From Apophysomyces variabilis (Eukaryota > Mucoromycota > Mucoromycetes > Mucorales > Mucoraceae): 64,000 nt of DNA. This document shows positions 12,225 through 22,762 of the stretch, piece by piece; within the stretch, counting starts at the first letter, position 1; every line of letters begins with the position of its first letter. Both the position numbers and the translations under genes were made by a program. The DNA lies in the NCBI GenBank assembly GCA_002749535.1, contig MZZL01000044.1, positions 118,734 to 182,733 of the forward strand, read 5' to 3'. The notes under the pieces were generated by a model. The model was not told the origin of the DNA. It saw only the letters and a list, made by a program, of their open reading frames with translations, and made no database searches.

Positions 12225-12916
12225 ACAACTTCAATAGATTAATTTCTTTGTAAAACAACACGAAACGAAATTTCCGAAGCGTCTTTATTCTTAGTCAAGA
12301 GATAGTCCTATTTTGCTTTCAGTCTCATGCAGTGATAGATCATTTAGTTCCTTGTTCAGACTTTATCATATGGGATTCTTTAAATACTACAAAATGTGTA
12401 GAAAGCTTTCGTTTTCCGCAGCCACCTGGTTCAACTGTTCTGGTGCATTTGCCTAAGAAAGATATGCACCGTACAATAGTTTGTGCATCCTGTTACTTTA
12501 GAATAAGGCGAATAAACATGGCAATAAAACTCAGAATCGCCTGGGATTATAAGAAAGGTATAATGAAACCGCATGCTTTATCGGTATATGCCAAGGTGCA
12601 CTTTAGAGAAGTAACTGTGTAACACCACTGGCGGACATGTCCGCATGAATTTTAGTATGGCACAGACTCTTTCAGTAAATCATGTTTGCCCCAGTTGAGA
12701 ACTGATTGAACCATATCGATTCGGCTTTCGGTCCAGATGAGAACTGTAGTAATTGAAAATTTTATATCCATCCTCTTGGGGGTAAACATTTTACTTTAAC
12801 GGAACGAATATACCAAACAAAAACACGGAACTGAAACCGATTTGCCTTTGAGCGCGTGATCTGTAAAACCGTTATCTAGGCCCATAACCCACGTCTTTCT
12901 ACACTCTCCCTCCGTA
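12225..12916. other. intergenic region
   Basis: A 96-codon ORF (12332-12622) is present, but its composition is not convincing and it has no motif. No RNA gene or repeat was seen. The final ~100 bases are presumably the promoter and 5' UTR of the prenylcysteine oxidase gene. Confidence 0.55.
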
Positions 12917-14708
12917 ATGCGAAGTTGGGTTCTTATTACCATCCTGTTGGCTACATTAGCAGCATTAGGAGTCGGCGATCCTTTACAGACCGTGATACGT
13001 GTGTGTCATCGGCGAAAGAGGGTTGCCATTATAGGTACCATATAAACGTCAGCATCGTAATGCTCTGAACTGATAGGTACTCAGGTGGAGGAGCTGCAGG
13101 CACCTCCGCTGCGTTTTGGTTACATAATGTTCTTCCAGAGACGGACCTGACTATCTATGACGATCAACCCTTGCTCGGCGGTCGGAGTCGAGTTGTGCCT
13201 ATCAAAGACAATGCGTCGTTGGGATGGATCGAGCAGGGCGCTTCGATTTTTGTGGAAAAGAATTACAACCTGATGAATGCCACCAAGCGATTCGGATTGG
13301 AACGTGTGCGTATGGTGGACGATATGTTGAAACGCGGGTTAGGAGTATGGGATGGAAAGCAATTTCTGTTTGAGCAATCGGGATGGGGATGGTGGGACAC
13401 AGTGAAAGCTCTATGGCGATACACATGGGCACCCATTCGGTTCAAACACCTGCTCCAGAAAACCTTGGCCGATTTCTTTTCCATTTATGAACCTCAATCG
13501 CCTTTCTATAGTGTCGCAGACGTAATTAAACGCTATGGATGGGAAGCAATGGTGAACTCCACAGCCAGTGATTTCCTTGGCCAGCAGGGCATTGGAGAGC
13601 AATTCTCGCAAGAAGTAATTCAGACGGGTACTAGGGCGAACTATGGACAGGATCTCAATGTATTGCATGGTTTTGCTGCAATGGTAAGATAAAAAAAAGC
13701 AAGGAGAAATATAGAATAACTGAATTTTTTTTCATTGCGGTCGTCATTATTAGGTGTCCATGGCAACCGATGGTGCTTGGTCGGTGAAAGATGGAAACTA
13801 CCAGATTTTCGAAGCGTTTGCAAAAGCTTCTCAGGCAAGCTTAAGGTTGAATACCTCTGTACAAGCCATCCGTAACGTAACGGAGGTCAATGCAGATGGG
13901 AAATTTCAAAGTCGCTATGCTGTTAGTGCTGACGATGGAACAGAAGATATCTACGATGTGATTATTATAGCGTCACCACTTCACACGGAGTCAAGCCTTT
14001 CGCTACCGTTTCCGGTGTCTGATCATCATCGAGAATACCATACTGTACATGTCACCTTGATTGCAGGTTTCCCTAACCCAGAATACTTTGCGCGCACTGC
14101 TGACACGATACCATCTGCGATCATTACCACTGGTTATCCCTTGAGTAAGTAGTGAAATAAGACGATGGTTCAAACGATAGTCTAAAGATAGGCTAATTCC
14201 TTGTTCTTTTCCATCCCTTTACTCCCTTTGCTATTGCTTAGCGGAATATTTTAACAATTCGACGCCACCGTTCACAACCTTTGCCGTACACCGAGTCCTT
14301 GACAATGGGGAAAGCGTTGTCAAGATGTTTTCTACCGACCGTTTACCGGAAGACCTACTGGATCAACTATTTTATAATAGAAGCTGGATCGTTCAGAAAC
14401 CTTGGCGAGCCTTTCCGAAGTTGTATCCAGCCTTTGAGGACAGTGAGTGGCCAGACTTAATTCTCGACGGATTCGGCGAACAAGAAACCGGGATTATCTA
14501 TCTCAATGCTTTCGAGAGCTTCATTTCCGTAAGTCGTATAGTTGCAGAAGAGATAGGGTAGCACTGATGATTAGAGCAGACCATGGAGACACAAACAATC
14601 GTCAGCAAGAATGCAGCAAATATTTTGTACACACGTTGGTGTGGGCCAAATGGAAGCCTTTATACAACGTGCAGTCCATTTGAAGATGGATGGGGAGGGG
14701 ATCTATGA
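12917..14708 (+). CDS. prenylcysteine oxidase (FAD-dependent, PCYOX family)
   Basis: Cleaves the thioether of farnesyl- or geranylgeranyl-cysteine released from degraded prenylated proteins. There are five exons: 12917-13034, 13085-13683, 13754-14144, 14242-14528 and 14580-14708. Residues 1-20 are a hydrophobic signal peptide (RSWVLITILLATLAALGVG), so entry to the secretory or lysosomal/vacuolar route is expected. The FAD dinucleotide-binding motif VAIIGGGAAGTSAA is assembled across the first splice. It is followed by the typical LGGRSRVVPI, EQGASIFV, SMATDGAWSV and FGEQETGIIYLNAFES. The gene ends inside the last codons of the convergent hydrolase gene (6-bp overlap). Length (~500 aa) fits the family. 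Confidence 0.92.
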
Positions 14709-15672
14709 AGGATTGACAAGATAGATGTCTGCCATACTTTCTAATTGCAAATTCCGACGCGGCATGTAATCGGAAAAAAATGTATGAATGACTCTCCATT
14801 CGCCTTCCGAACTGGCCATGGTATGCCCTTTGTTGGTAATAAACACTTGCGATGTCTTGGCCGTAGCCGAGCAAAACTTTTGAATGACTTGAAACTAAAT
14901 GATTATATCAGCCTATCTATTTTGAAGTAACTGGAAAAGTGTTGTTTATTACCTGTTTTTCGGCCTCTGCTTTGCTTCCTACTACAGGATCTTTCTCTCC
15001 TTGTGTGACCAATATATACCCATCATACCCTATGTCTTGTTTACTGATGGATGTGTGTTCTTCTAAGAGATAACCGCTGATGCTAACAACACCACCCAAA
15101 TTGCGAGTGTCACCTAGCAAGACTACATCCAGAGCAACCGTGGCACCTTGAGAAAACCCAAAGAGGAAGATATTGGGTGGTTGGAATTGGCAATCATCGA
15201 TTAAATGCCTTAGTAGTTCTGTGATGAGCTCACGCGTGCGCATCAGACCTTTCATACGTCGTGGATCAGAAGACGTCAATACTAGTCCAACAAAGTTAAT
15301 CCTTGCTGAAAAGAATAAACGGATGGGAACCTACAGTGGCCAGTCATTACATCGAAGCTTGGGAACCATTGATAAGAGTCTTCCATATAAGGCACGGGTT
15401 CAGGTGCCTGAACAGCCAGTGTAGCCGTTTGGGGTAGCTTCAGCTTGGAGGCAAGCCTTGCAAATGGTTTATTGGTGTCCCCTAAACTTTATGTTCTAAT
15501 AACATGCCTCTTCGATACGAATAAACTTACCAAGGCCATGAAGAAGAATCAGCAAATTGAGATCCACATTATCTGAACTCGGGGCATAATCAAATTTTAG
15601 TTTACATTTCGTTTGATCAGGACGAGGTGCTTTGTTATTCGAGTTTGCTGATTGCACGTTGAGCTGTTTCAT
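14703..15672 (-). CDS. acyl-protein thioesterase/phospholipase-carboxylesterase-like hydrolase
   Basis: An alpha/beta hydrolase of the phospholipase/carboxylesterase type. Exon 1 (15672-15531) contains LLILLHGLGDTN, the oxyanion-hole region, completed by exon 2 (15481-15351, ending YQWFPSFD). Exon 3 carries DPRRMKGLMRTRELI, the nucleophile elbow GFSQG and the acidic-residue region (TQGEKDPVV). It ends at 14953. Exon 4 (14894-14703) supplies the catalytic His in TNKGHTM and ends MADIYLVNPS. The exon 2/3 junction (about 15350 to 15280) is not cleanly resolved: a GTAATG...TTTTCAG intron leaves the frame wrong, so a different splice or an indel must be involved. The last 6 bp overlap the convergent prenylcysteine oxidase gene. 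Confidence 0.8.
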
Positions 15673-16274
15673 GATTAGTATACCCGAAAAGCGTGCGCGA
15701 TCCGTTTTCCGCGACGTTCAATATTCCCTTAATTTGGAAAATCCTGTCACTCTGGGTCTATCCAAAGCAGACTTTTATGCGACAACTGCATCAACCATCT
15801 ACTCAGTTTAAGATATGAGCTCGACTAAGCAGCTTGTATATGAAGTAATTGAATTGACAGATATTGTAACTTTTGTATGCTATATATCATCAGTAAACAA
15901 AGAACTTGACGGTAAATCTTTCTCTTATATTCGCTCGCAACTCCGTTTTATATGCTCGATGATCTTAAATGTTGACCACCAAAACTTTTGGGATCTCATG
16001 GTTTAATTAGCGAACAGGCTTTGGAAAATCAAATTTGTCATACTGCCAAACGATTTGTCAGTTTCGAGCATATAGGGTTGATTGAAAATTTTGCGCCACT
16101 TTGAAACAAATTTTGCGTCGATGAAAGTTTACTATGCAATAAACAGTTGGGTTGATTACCCAAAATGGTAGGAAGCTGTCGGGGTTCCTCTCAACACTCG
16201 GTAAAAATGACTGCTTTTGGCCACTGATTTTATCAAGGAAACCCGAGAGGGAGTTGCTGCTTTATAACAGAAAC
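15673..16274. other. intergenic region
   Basis: A divergent spacer between the hydrolase (-) and the Slx9-like gene (+). A 63-codon ORF at 15815-16006 has no recognisable motif. No repeats or RNA genes were seen. Confidence 0.55.
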
Positions 16275-16990
16275 ATGCCCAAGCTTCAACGCACAAAATC
16301 CAAAGGAAGAAGTCAACAAAACGATCTGGTACATCGCAAGTATGCAGTTCGTCAAAAGGACGTTTCAGAACAAGTTGTGCAGCATAGCGACACCAACGCC
16401 ATCGATGTAAGTCGATCCACGTCGTAATCCCGATATAGTCTTTGCTTAGTTACCGATAGATCATTCCTATACAAGGAAAAGACGTAGCCATTAGTAAGCA
16501 AATGAAAAAGAAACTTCGTCATGAAGCTTGGATCGAGAGTATGTGTCACAAGAATGACTAGATCGTGTACTTATACTGATCGGCAGAGCTGGATACTGCT
16601 TATACCGTAAGAAAAAAGCAACAGAAAAAGAAGAACAACAAGCAGAATGAACTGGCAGCCGATCTGGACGAGTTTAATGATCTGCTAAACACCATTGAGA
16701 TCAAAACACCTTCCAACACTGCCAGCTCAGCACAAGAATCAACTGAAGCACCACGACCGGTGGTTGTACCATCGAATAAGATCAAATCAAAGAAGGCAAA
16801 GAAAAAGGCAGAGTAAGTCATACTTTGTTTGGAGCATGGGTTTGACCTGTGTGTAAAACTTTGATTGATCAAAATAAATAGGATGCAAGAAATCCTTCGA
16901 TTCCAAAAGGTGATGCAGCATTCAGCGTTCAAGCAAGATCCTTTATCAACTATACGACAACACGTCCAAAATACATTTGGTCAATCTTGA
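16275..16990 (+). CDS. Slx9-like ribosome biogenesis factor
   Basis: Slx9 proteins (FAM207A in animals) are small basic nucleolar proteins needed for 18S/40S pre-ribosome maturation and export. Four exons join in frame: 16275-16406, 16460-16538, 16587-16812 and 16882-16990. The product starts with a basic segment (MPKLQRTKSKGRSQQND), has the conserved MKKKLRHEAWIEKLD block, and is Lys-rich in the middle. It ends with a helix resembling the family C terminus (LRFQKVMQHSAFKQDPLSTI, then RQHV). Its length (~180 aa) fits. The assignment rests on pattern resemblance; the family is poorly conserved, so some doubt remains. Confidence 0.7.
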
Positions 16991-17482
16991 TCTTTTTTAT
17001 GTATATTGTTTACCCATACTTCTACCTGGTGCTGTCATATGAACTAATCTCGCATGCTTTACGAAATCAACCGTATCTAGCATATTTACAATGACTCGTT
17101 AGAGTAACTCTATTCATACGTTTATAAAGAAAAGGATTCATTGATCGCTACTTCTGGTGTATAAGAAAACAGTCAATGTTGGTTGTGTAAAGTTGACAAA
17201 TAGGGAATGTCTGCCGATAGTGGAGAAAGCAACGGCATCCTAAAACAGATCCGAGTTTTCATCCATAAAAGGCAATGTATTTACAAAAAGCTATCCTTCA
17301 AACAATCGAAGACAGTTTGCTGCTAGCCTATGCATTGCCCTCCTTTTCTTCTCACTCTCTTTTTGCTCGATGCCTATTGTACCCTACGATCACTTCAAAC
17401 ATCGTTACAACTTTTCTCGCTTATCAGTGCCATGTTGTGGATGTATCCATAATAAATTTGGTAGTGTCCTGGCCTGTTTAAT
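16991..17482. other. intergenic region
   Basis: 3' flank of the Slx9-like gene and upstream region of the membrane-protein gene. A 68-codon ORF at 17275-17481 is Ser/Leu-rich without a motif. Nothing else could be supported. Confidence 0.5.
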
Positions 17483-18537
17483 ATGGACTGTAAGTTCCTT
17501 AAAACCAATGCGAGCAATGTGTAAGGGACAAGTATGATAAGACGTTTCAGCTAGGGTTTCAGCTTCTATTTTGCTATATTAGCTTTCACGGGATCTAGTC
17601 GTAAGTAACCTTTTGCAGAATGCACAAAGTATAACACCGAAAACTGTGAAAAGCATTCTTTTCGTATCTGGATAGGACACCTCTCATACTATCTGGCGTA
17701 ATTAATATGCTATTTGGCATCGTAAGTCTATGCAGTTTCATCGCTATCCTTATCAAGGTATCTTCCTACAAAAAAGAGCCGTATAACACTTAATGGAAAT
17801 AACAAGGCGCTGCATTGCGCAGCATCGTTTTGTCAGGATACCGGCTCTGCCTTATATCGTTGCCCTTTTCATGTCTGGCGTTCTGATCGATAACCTGGTC
17901 AACTTTGTCTTGTTTTCAGTAAATCAGCCTGCTTTCCAGAACTGGTGCATCCAGCTATCTTTTAATGACTTCGAAAATGATTTTCGACAATCGAGCCAGT
18001 CATCAACTTCAGTCAATCCCAACATAGATTACTACAACTGTGATAGACTTTTTCAAGATGAAGTAAAATGGTCCCTTGTGTGTGTAGCAGTCATGTTTTT
18101 GGTCTATGTAGGCATGCTCCCGTTAGCAATTCATTCTTCTGATCGGCTTTCGCTAGATCCATTGGACGCTTGTTATCACTTCGTTTGTAGGTGGGGCTTT
18201 CTATCGAGTCCCTCCGCCCATGATTGCCTCGGCACCACAACCAGCAGCAGCACCTCCTCCACCTCCACCGGCAGCAGCAGAGAACGCCACTCCTCCTCCC
18301 GTTGAAACGAACGCTAATTTAAAGCCTTCTAGCAATAACATGCAGACGTATAGTAACATCAGTCCTCCGAAGAAGGCGCACATGTCAATGCGATTTCAAG
18401 ACTTGCCGATAAGGCTTGCCTCTGATGATACTATGGTGGCAGTTGATCTGGGTAATCACGGTCAGTCATATAGGGCGAACAGCCTGCCTATATCAGACGT
18501 TGAGCTTGGTCACAACAGCAACAATTATGGATTGTAA
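17483..18537 (+). CDS. multi-span membrane protein with Pro-rich C-terminal tail; disturbed frame
   Basis: Four hydrophobic stretches are visible: FSFYFAILAF; PLILSGVINMLFGIVSLCSF; LPYIVALFMSGVLIDNL; and WSLVCVAVMFLVY joined to TLVITSFVGG across a normal 49-nt intron (18108-18156). The C-terminal tail is Ala/Pro-rich (PQPAAAPPPPPPAAAE) and then polar, so probably cytosolic. An extracellular or lumenal loop holds paired cysteines (CTKYNTENCEKHSF). The 5' half is odd. Keeping the homologous-looking frame requires apparent introns of only 18 nt (17601-17618) and 26 nt (17781-17806) plus a 1-nt frame change near 17692. The start at 17483 is tentative. The family is unknown to me; it could be a recently damaged gene or carry sequence errors. 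Confidence 0.6.
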
Positions 18538-19169
18538 TTTCACAAAACAACCTTTCTTTTCCCTCAGATATCCTTTACCCTCTAGCCAAGGAAACCTTCA
18601 TCCAAATGTCCCGAAATTATTGGTTGGCTATCATAAAATTCTTAGAGAAAAAGCATTTTAACCAACCATAACGTTATTACAACGTTTATTATTACTGTAT
18701 TGTTCTTTGAAGCATCAATCATCACTTCGTTAAAGAAATGAGAGGCAAGAACAGAAAAGAAAGTAAAACGAGTATATTGCTTGCATCAGAGGACAAACAT
18801 ACCCTTCTTGCAACAAGACAATGTGGCATGGAACCGAAGAGCACAGATCTCACACGCTGCTAAACTAAGCGTCGGATTCTCAGCGTTCCGGTAGAGTACA
18901 GCATACTGTATCAATTACAGTAATCAAGGCGAGTAAAAGTTATGGGAGACAAATAGCAAGTGTCGGTTAGACAGAGAAGGGTTAAACCAATTTCTCACTA
19001 GCGATATGGTATCATCACAAAATATAATAACCGTTGGATTGCACTATATAATCCATGCCTCTGCAACGAATACGATGCACACATCAATGCTGAGTTATAT
19101 GACAACGTTGGATCAGTCAAGTAACTTGTACAAAATAAGTGTACAAGAGGTACGACTGGGTTAGAGCTC
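18538..19169. other. intergenic region
   Basis: 3' flank of the membrane-protein gene. It is AT-rich, with no ORF or RNA gene that could be supported. It runs into the GC-rich block that begins near 19170. Confidence 0.55.
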
Positions 19170-19420
19170 GGAATTCGACCCGGCCGGACCGGATGTCTGC
19201 CGGGCGGGACTTAATGGGCCGCCTTCCGGGCCATAGAATTAGCCAGCCCGATATGGCCCGCCCGAGTTGGCCCACGGGTCAATGGGCCCATCTTAGTGCG
19301 ATAGGCCTAGTGTGCCGGGTTCCGGGTTAAAATCTTGGCCCAGCCCAGCGGGCCATGGGTCAATATCCTGAACAGGCCCAGTTATGACCCGACCGGTTAA
19401 GGCCCGCCCATTTCAAGCCC
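19170..19420. repeat. GC-rich block of degenerate GGGCC/GGCCC-type repeats
   Basis: About 250 bp is strongly enriched in short palindromic words such as GGCCC, GGGCC, CCCGG and CCGGCC, for example CCCGGCCGGACCGG, GGGCCATAG, GGCCCGCC and GGGCCCAT. It sits inside otherwise AT-rich intergenic DNA. The 63-codon ORF across it is a composition artefact. It could be a decayed simple satellite, a MITE core or a structured RNA or regulatory element; none of these can be decided from sequence alone. Confidence 0.75.
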
Positions 19421-19746
19421 TAGACTGGGTTAATGTGCGTATCAACGATGGTGGCGATGCTAGGCAGGCTCAAGCCATTGACGAAATCTAGCGGTATCAG
19501 GAGATACGCTACATGTCCGCTATCGAATGCTGCTGGCGCATATTTAGCTATCCTCTCAATTTTCATCCGCCCACTGTTTGCCGTCTTGCTGTACACACCT
19601 GCCTAATCAGCAACCTATCTGTTTCCATAAGGATGATGAAATGGGACAGTTTATTTCATGGCATAGTGAAACTAAGTCTCACTGGATAGTTTAGCTTAAA
19701 CCTAATAAATCGTCAAGCACACTCCTGCTTTTATGTTTATATCTCA

Positions 19747-20347
19747 TCACATTACTCCTTTAATAGAGAGCAGCATAAATGGATTTCTCGCACGAATCCC
19801 AAACCTGCTGTAGAGAGGCTGTATTTTGTCTCTCCACAAGACACAGAACGATTTGCACTGAGAGTCTTGCTCGAATTCCAGGATATGTTCGTACTCTCGC
19901 TCTTGTGTATCCAATATTTCTGTCAGAACCTCGATCAAATACAGCTAATTCCCGGCAAGACTCTGGTAACGTTGTAATGCCAAGTTGTATAACAGTAACA
20001 TAGTGCGATCCTCACTGGAACGAGCATTGATTAATAATGTGGCGCGATGGGTTAGAAAGATCGCTAATGCATTTTTCCAGGTTTGATCGACAAATGTCAA
20101 GACGCTCAGATACCCAGAAGTGGCAAGGATAACTATGAAAAGCGACACGGCTGGTCTCCTTGCCTTTGCCAATCCACAAGGTATCAATGCAGAAAATCAG
20201 GATAATACAATTACGATTATGCCTGTTGAAGGCTTGGAGGCAACAATTTGTTGCTTGCTTCATGGAGGCTTTATCAACAGTATATTGATATTCCACATTG
20301 ATAGGAGATAGATCGAGTGTCGCGGATTTTGACTCCAGAAACGACAT
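19747..20347 (-). pseudogene. two-exon gene with one in-frame TAG, unrecognised
   Basis: Exon 1 (20347-20215) opens MSFLESKSATLDLSPINVEY and ends at a GTAATT donor. Exon 2 starts at 20132 and joins in phase (ILATSGYLSVLTFVDQTWKN, then helical LLLYNLALQRYQSLAG). A TAG at 19947-19945 then interrupts it. The same frame stays open and coding-like to 19747 (IEVLTEILDTQEREYEHILE, then LWRDKIQPLYSRFGIR). The protein is helical, with no family I can name. Either the TAG is a recent nonsense mutation of a ~200-aa gene, or the true product ends there and the downstream match is coincidence. The former looks likelier from the composition. Confidence 0.42.
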
Positions 20348-20520
20348 TTGAGCGGGTTCAATCCCCCCCCCATTCGCTGTTTCCCACCATATAATCGTCC
20401 ACCATGTTGGTTAAATCTGTGGTGATAACGTTTATAACGTTGGAATCTGTAACAACCATTGTCAACATTTAATCGCTCCCTGGTCCCAGAGAGAAGGGAA
20501 GTGACACCGACGTTGGCAAC

Positions 20521-20864
20521 CAGAGAGCGAAACTAATTCTCAATCTTCGTTAAATTCAACCCTCGCCTATTTTCGAATCGAGGTCTTATTTACTAGCAAA
20601 ACTTATATTAGATTTTACTAAAGTAGTATCAATAATACAGTCTATTGCTTAATAATCCCAAGCAGTTACTTTGGCTGGATTAGACAGCTTGCAACTCATG
20701 GCGAGGTGTGGATAAGTAACTGCTTAATGACTAGCTAATGCATGGTAGATTGAACTGCTTTCTACACTGATGCAAGTTGTTGCAATTCTTCATTGATCCC
20801 ATCCCTCACCTATTTTCAATGAGTGGGATTTAACCGAACCATTGAAATTAAGGGAGGTTTACTG
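20521..20864. mobile_element. candidate pogo-like MITE (~344 bp)
   Basis: The right end (reading inward from 20864) is CAGTAAACCTCCCTTAATTT followed by a GGTTCGGTTAAAT motif. The left end (20521) reads CAGAGAGCGAAACTAATTCT followed by CTTCGTTAAAT, so the two ends are imperfect inverted repeats with a pogo/Tigger-like CAGT...CCTC character. The right end abuts TA; the left has no TA duplication. The interior carries a perfect 12-bp inverted repeat, AAGCAGTTACTT (20660-20671) with AAGTAACTGCTT (20714-20725), and repeated CCTATTTTC words. No coding sequence is present. Confidence 0.42.
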
Positions 20865-22697
20865 TACTGCACCTCCGTTTGTGCAGAAACGTGGATACGG
20901 CCCATTTCGTTGAGGATTCATTTATGCACCTTTATTTAGATCGTTTACTCAATAATATTTTTCCTACCGACGATATCTTCTATCAAGCGTGGTAAGTGTT
21001 ATCATTTATAAGTGCGCTTTTGAGATCGAAAGTAATAACAGTATGTTCTTAGGGCAAATTCTTTTTTGGAGGGCGGCCCTCAACTGAGGCGCTGATTGGA
21101 CCTTGTACGTGAAACCAATGGCACACGAAAATTGATCTGGCAACATGTGAAGTGAAACCTCCCGGACCACCCGGTCCGTTTGACCCCTTTCGACTTTGTC
21201 AAACTTTGGCGTGAAATAATGAATGAGGCTGAATGCCTTGATTGATCTATTGATTCTCAATGGAGTACTTTTTACATGATACAAAATAGCACATCAGGAA
21301 CCAGAAATAGCCGAACAGGAACTGATGGATACCAGAGAAAACCCATAATTCCTATAATGTATTGGTTGTTTGTAAGTAGAAGCTGGCTGCTGAAGTAGCA
21401 CACAAAGTCGTGAAACACCAACGCGAGCAATCGCAAGGAAAACGACAGCTTTCCGTCACTGAATGTAGTAGTTGCTGGATATCAATCGAGTCGCCCAAGA
21501 TCAAGAAAAAGAAAAAAAATAAATTAAATGTTCGTTCTCGTCAATATCATTATACCTGACCTGCATCAGCTACAGTTATTTTAACTGGAGAACATGAGGT
21601 GGGGTGCTCGGACAATGAGTTGTGAATGTTGAAGGGGGGCAAAGAAACAAAAGAAAACATAAGGGCAAAATAAAAATACAAACAGACGAAATAGAAATAC
21701 AATCCAAATCTGTGTCAGAAATATATGAATCAAACAAACAATAATACAATGACATGTAAGAAAAATATAGGCTGTTCCTCAATACTATCAAAGTCTTCAT
21801 ATTGTCCAAGGTTAAACATCTTATTGAAATTGATAAAACCCTCTTTTCAAAGCCTATTCACCTTCTGGTGATTTATTCTCTTGATTTCCAGTGAATTGAC
21901 TAGATACTTTGAGAAAACAACGCAGATAATCAACTTTACTGAACGTGGAAAAAAAAAGTAATAGCAAAAGCAAAATGAAACAAAGAAAAAAGAAGAAGAC
22001 TGAGAACAATAAAGATGCAAAATGAGAAGAAACACATTTGCTAGTACGACAAAGTGCAGGCAGGAAGTGGAAACAAGACAATGCAACTGTCAAATGATTC
22101 GAGAGGTTGTACAGCCAAGACAGTCAGGGTGATTGGGCTAACCGATCCCTCTGTTTCATAGGGTGTTCACCTGTAATGGTACATGTTACTGAAAGGAAGA
22201 TGGTCTCCAGAAGTGTTACCAAGGCGAAAAGGAATGCTTTTCAAAATAGTCGAAAAAGTGTCTTATGGTGAAGGTCGAAAAATCCTCTCAAGGCTGAACA
22301 CCGGACAACAGAAATGTACATTAGCAGTGTAGCACCAGCAATCTCCGAAAATGGACGCAAATGGTAAAAGCTCCCGAAAACAGAACGGGGATCTTCTCGG
22401 AGTATGAATAATTTGCAGAATATAGACGAATGACTGCACGCACGTGAACCAGGGCCGAGACATGAATGATGAAGGAACGTATTATCTTCAGGGACTAAAA
22501 GATAAAAGCACACACTTGTTGCGGGATGTCAAATCACACTTTGCAGTCGATGGAATCCCGGGAATTTGCATGTGTAACATGGCGCTATGCAACGTGGTCC
22601 CTGTGAAGCAAAATGTATGGTACATCAAAAGAAAAAAGGGTTTGTTTGGTACGCTTTCAAAACGACACTAGGCACGACCCTGTTTATACAGGTATAG
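20865..22697. other. intergenic region, AT-rich
   Basis: Contains ORFs of 60-104 codons on both strands (for example 21006-21284, 21847-22093 and 22444-22671) that show low-complexity Phe/Ser/Leu composition or no motif. No supported gene, RNA or terminal repeat was seen. The right end holds the phosphatase promoter. Confidence 0.5.
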
Positions 22698-22707
22698 TAT
22701 ATAAAAG
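22698..22707 (+). promoter_or_regulatory. TATA box of the alkaline phosphatase gene
   Basis: TATATAAAAG lies 56 bases upstream of the ATG at 22763. It is followed by a pyrimidine-rich leader (CATCTTCCCATCTCTTTGTT), typical of strongly expressed fungal genes. No phosphate-response element could be identified with confidence. Confidence 0.7.
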
Positions 22708-22762
22708 GAGCAAAGATTTACATCTTCCCATCTCTTTGTTCCCTTTCTCTTCCATCTTACCG

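Noticed and set aside
12332..12622. 96-codon ORF between ugo1 and the prenylcysteine oxidase gene
   Set aside because: No domain, no splice continuity and an ordinary length for chance in this composition.
15815..16006. 63-codon ORF upstream of the Slx9-like gene
   Set aside because: No motif, and it cannot be joined in frame to the Slx9-like exons.
20290..20365. tRNA-like 3' half (GGTTCAATCCCCCC) at the end of a structured-looking stretch
   Set aside because: No matching acceptor stem or D-arm could be drawn, and most of it overlaps exon 1 of the minus-strand gene.
21847..22093. Phe/Leu/Cys-rich minus-strand ORFs
   Set aside because: Low-complexity translation of A-rich plus-strand sequence.
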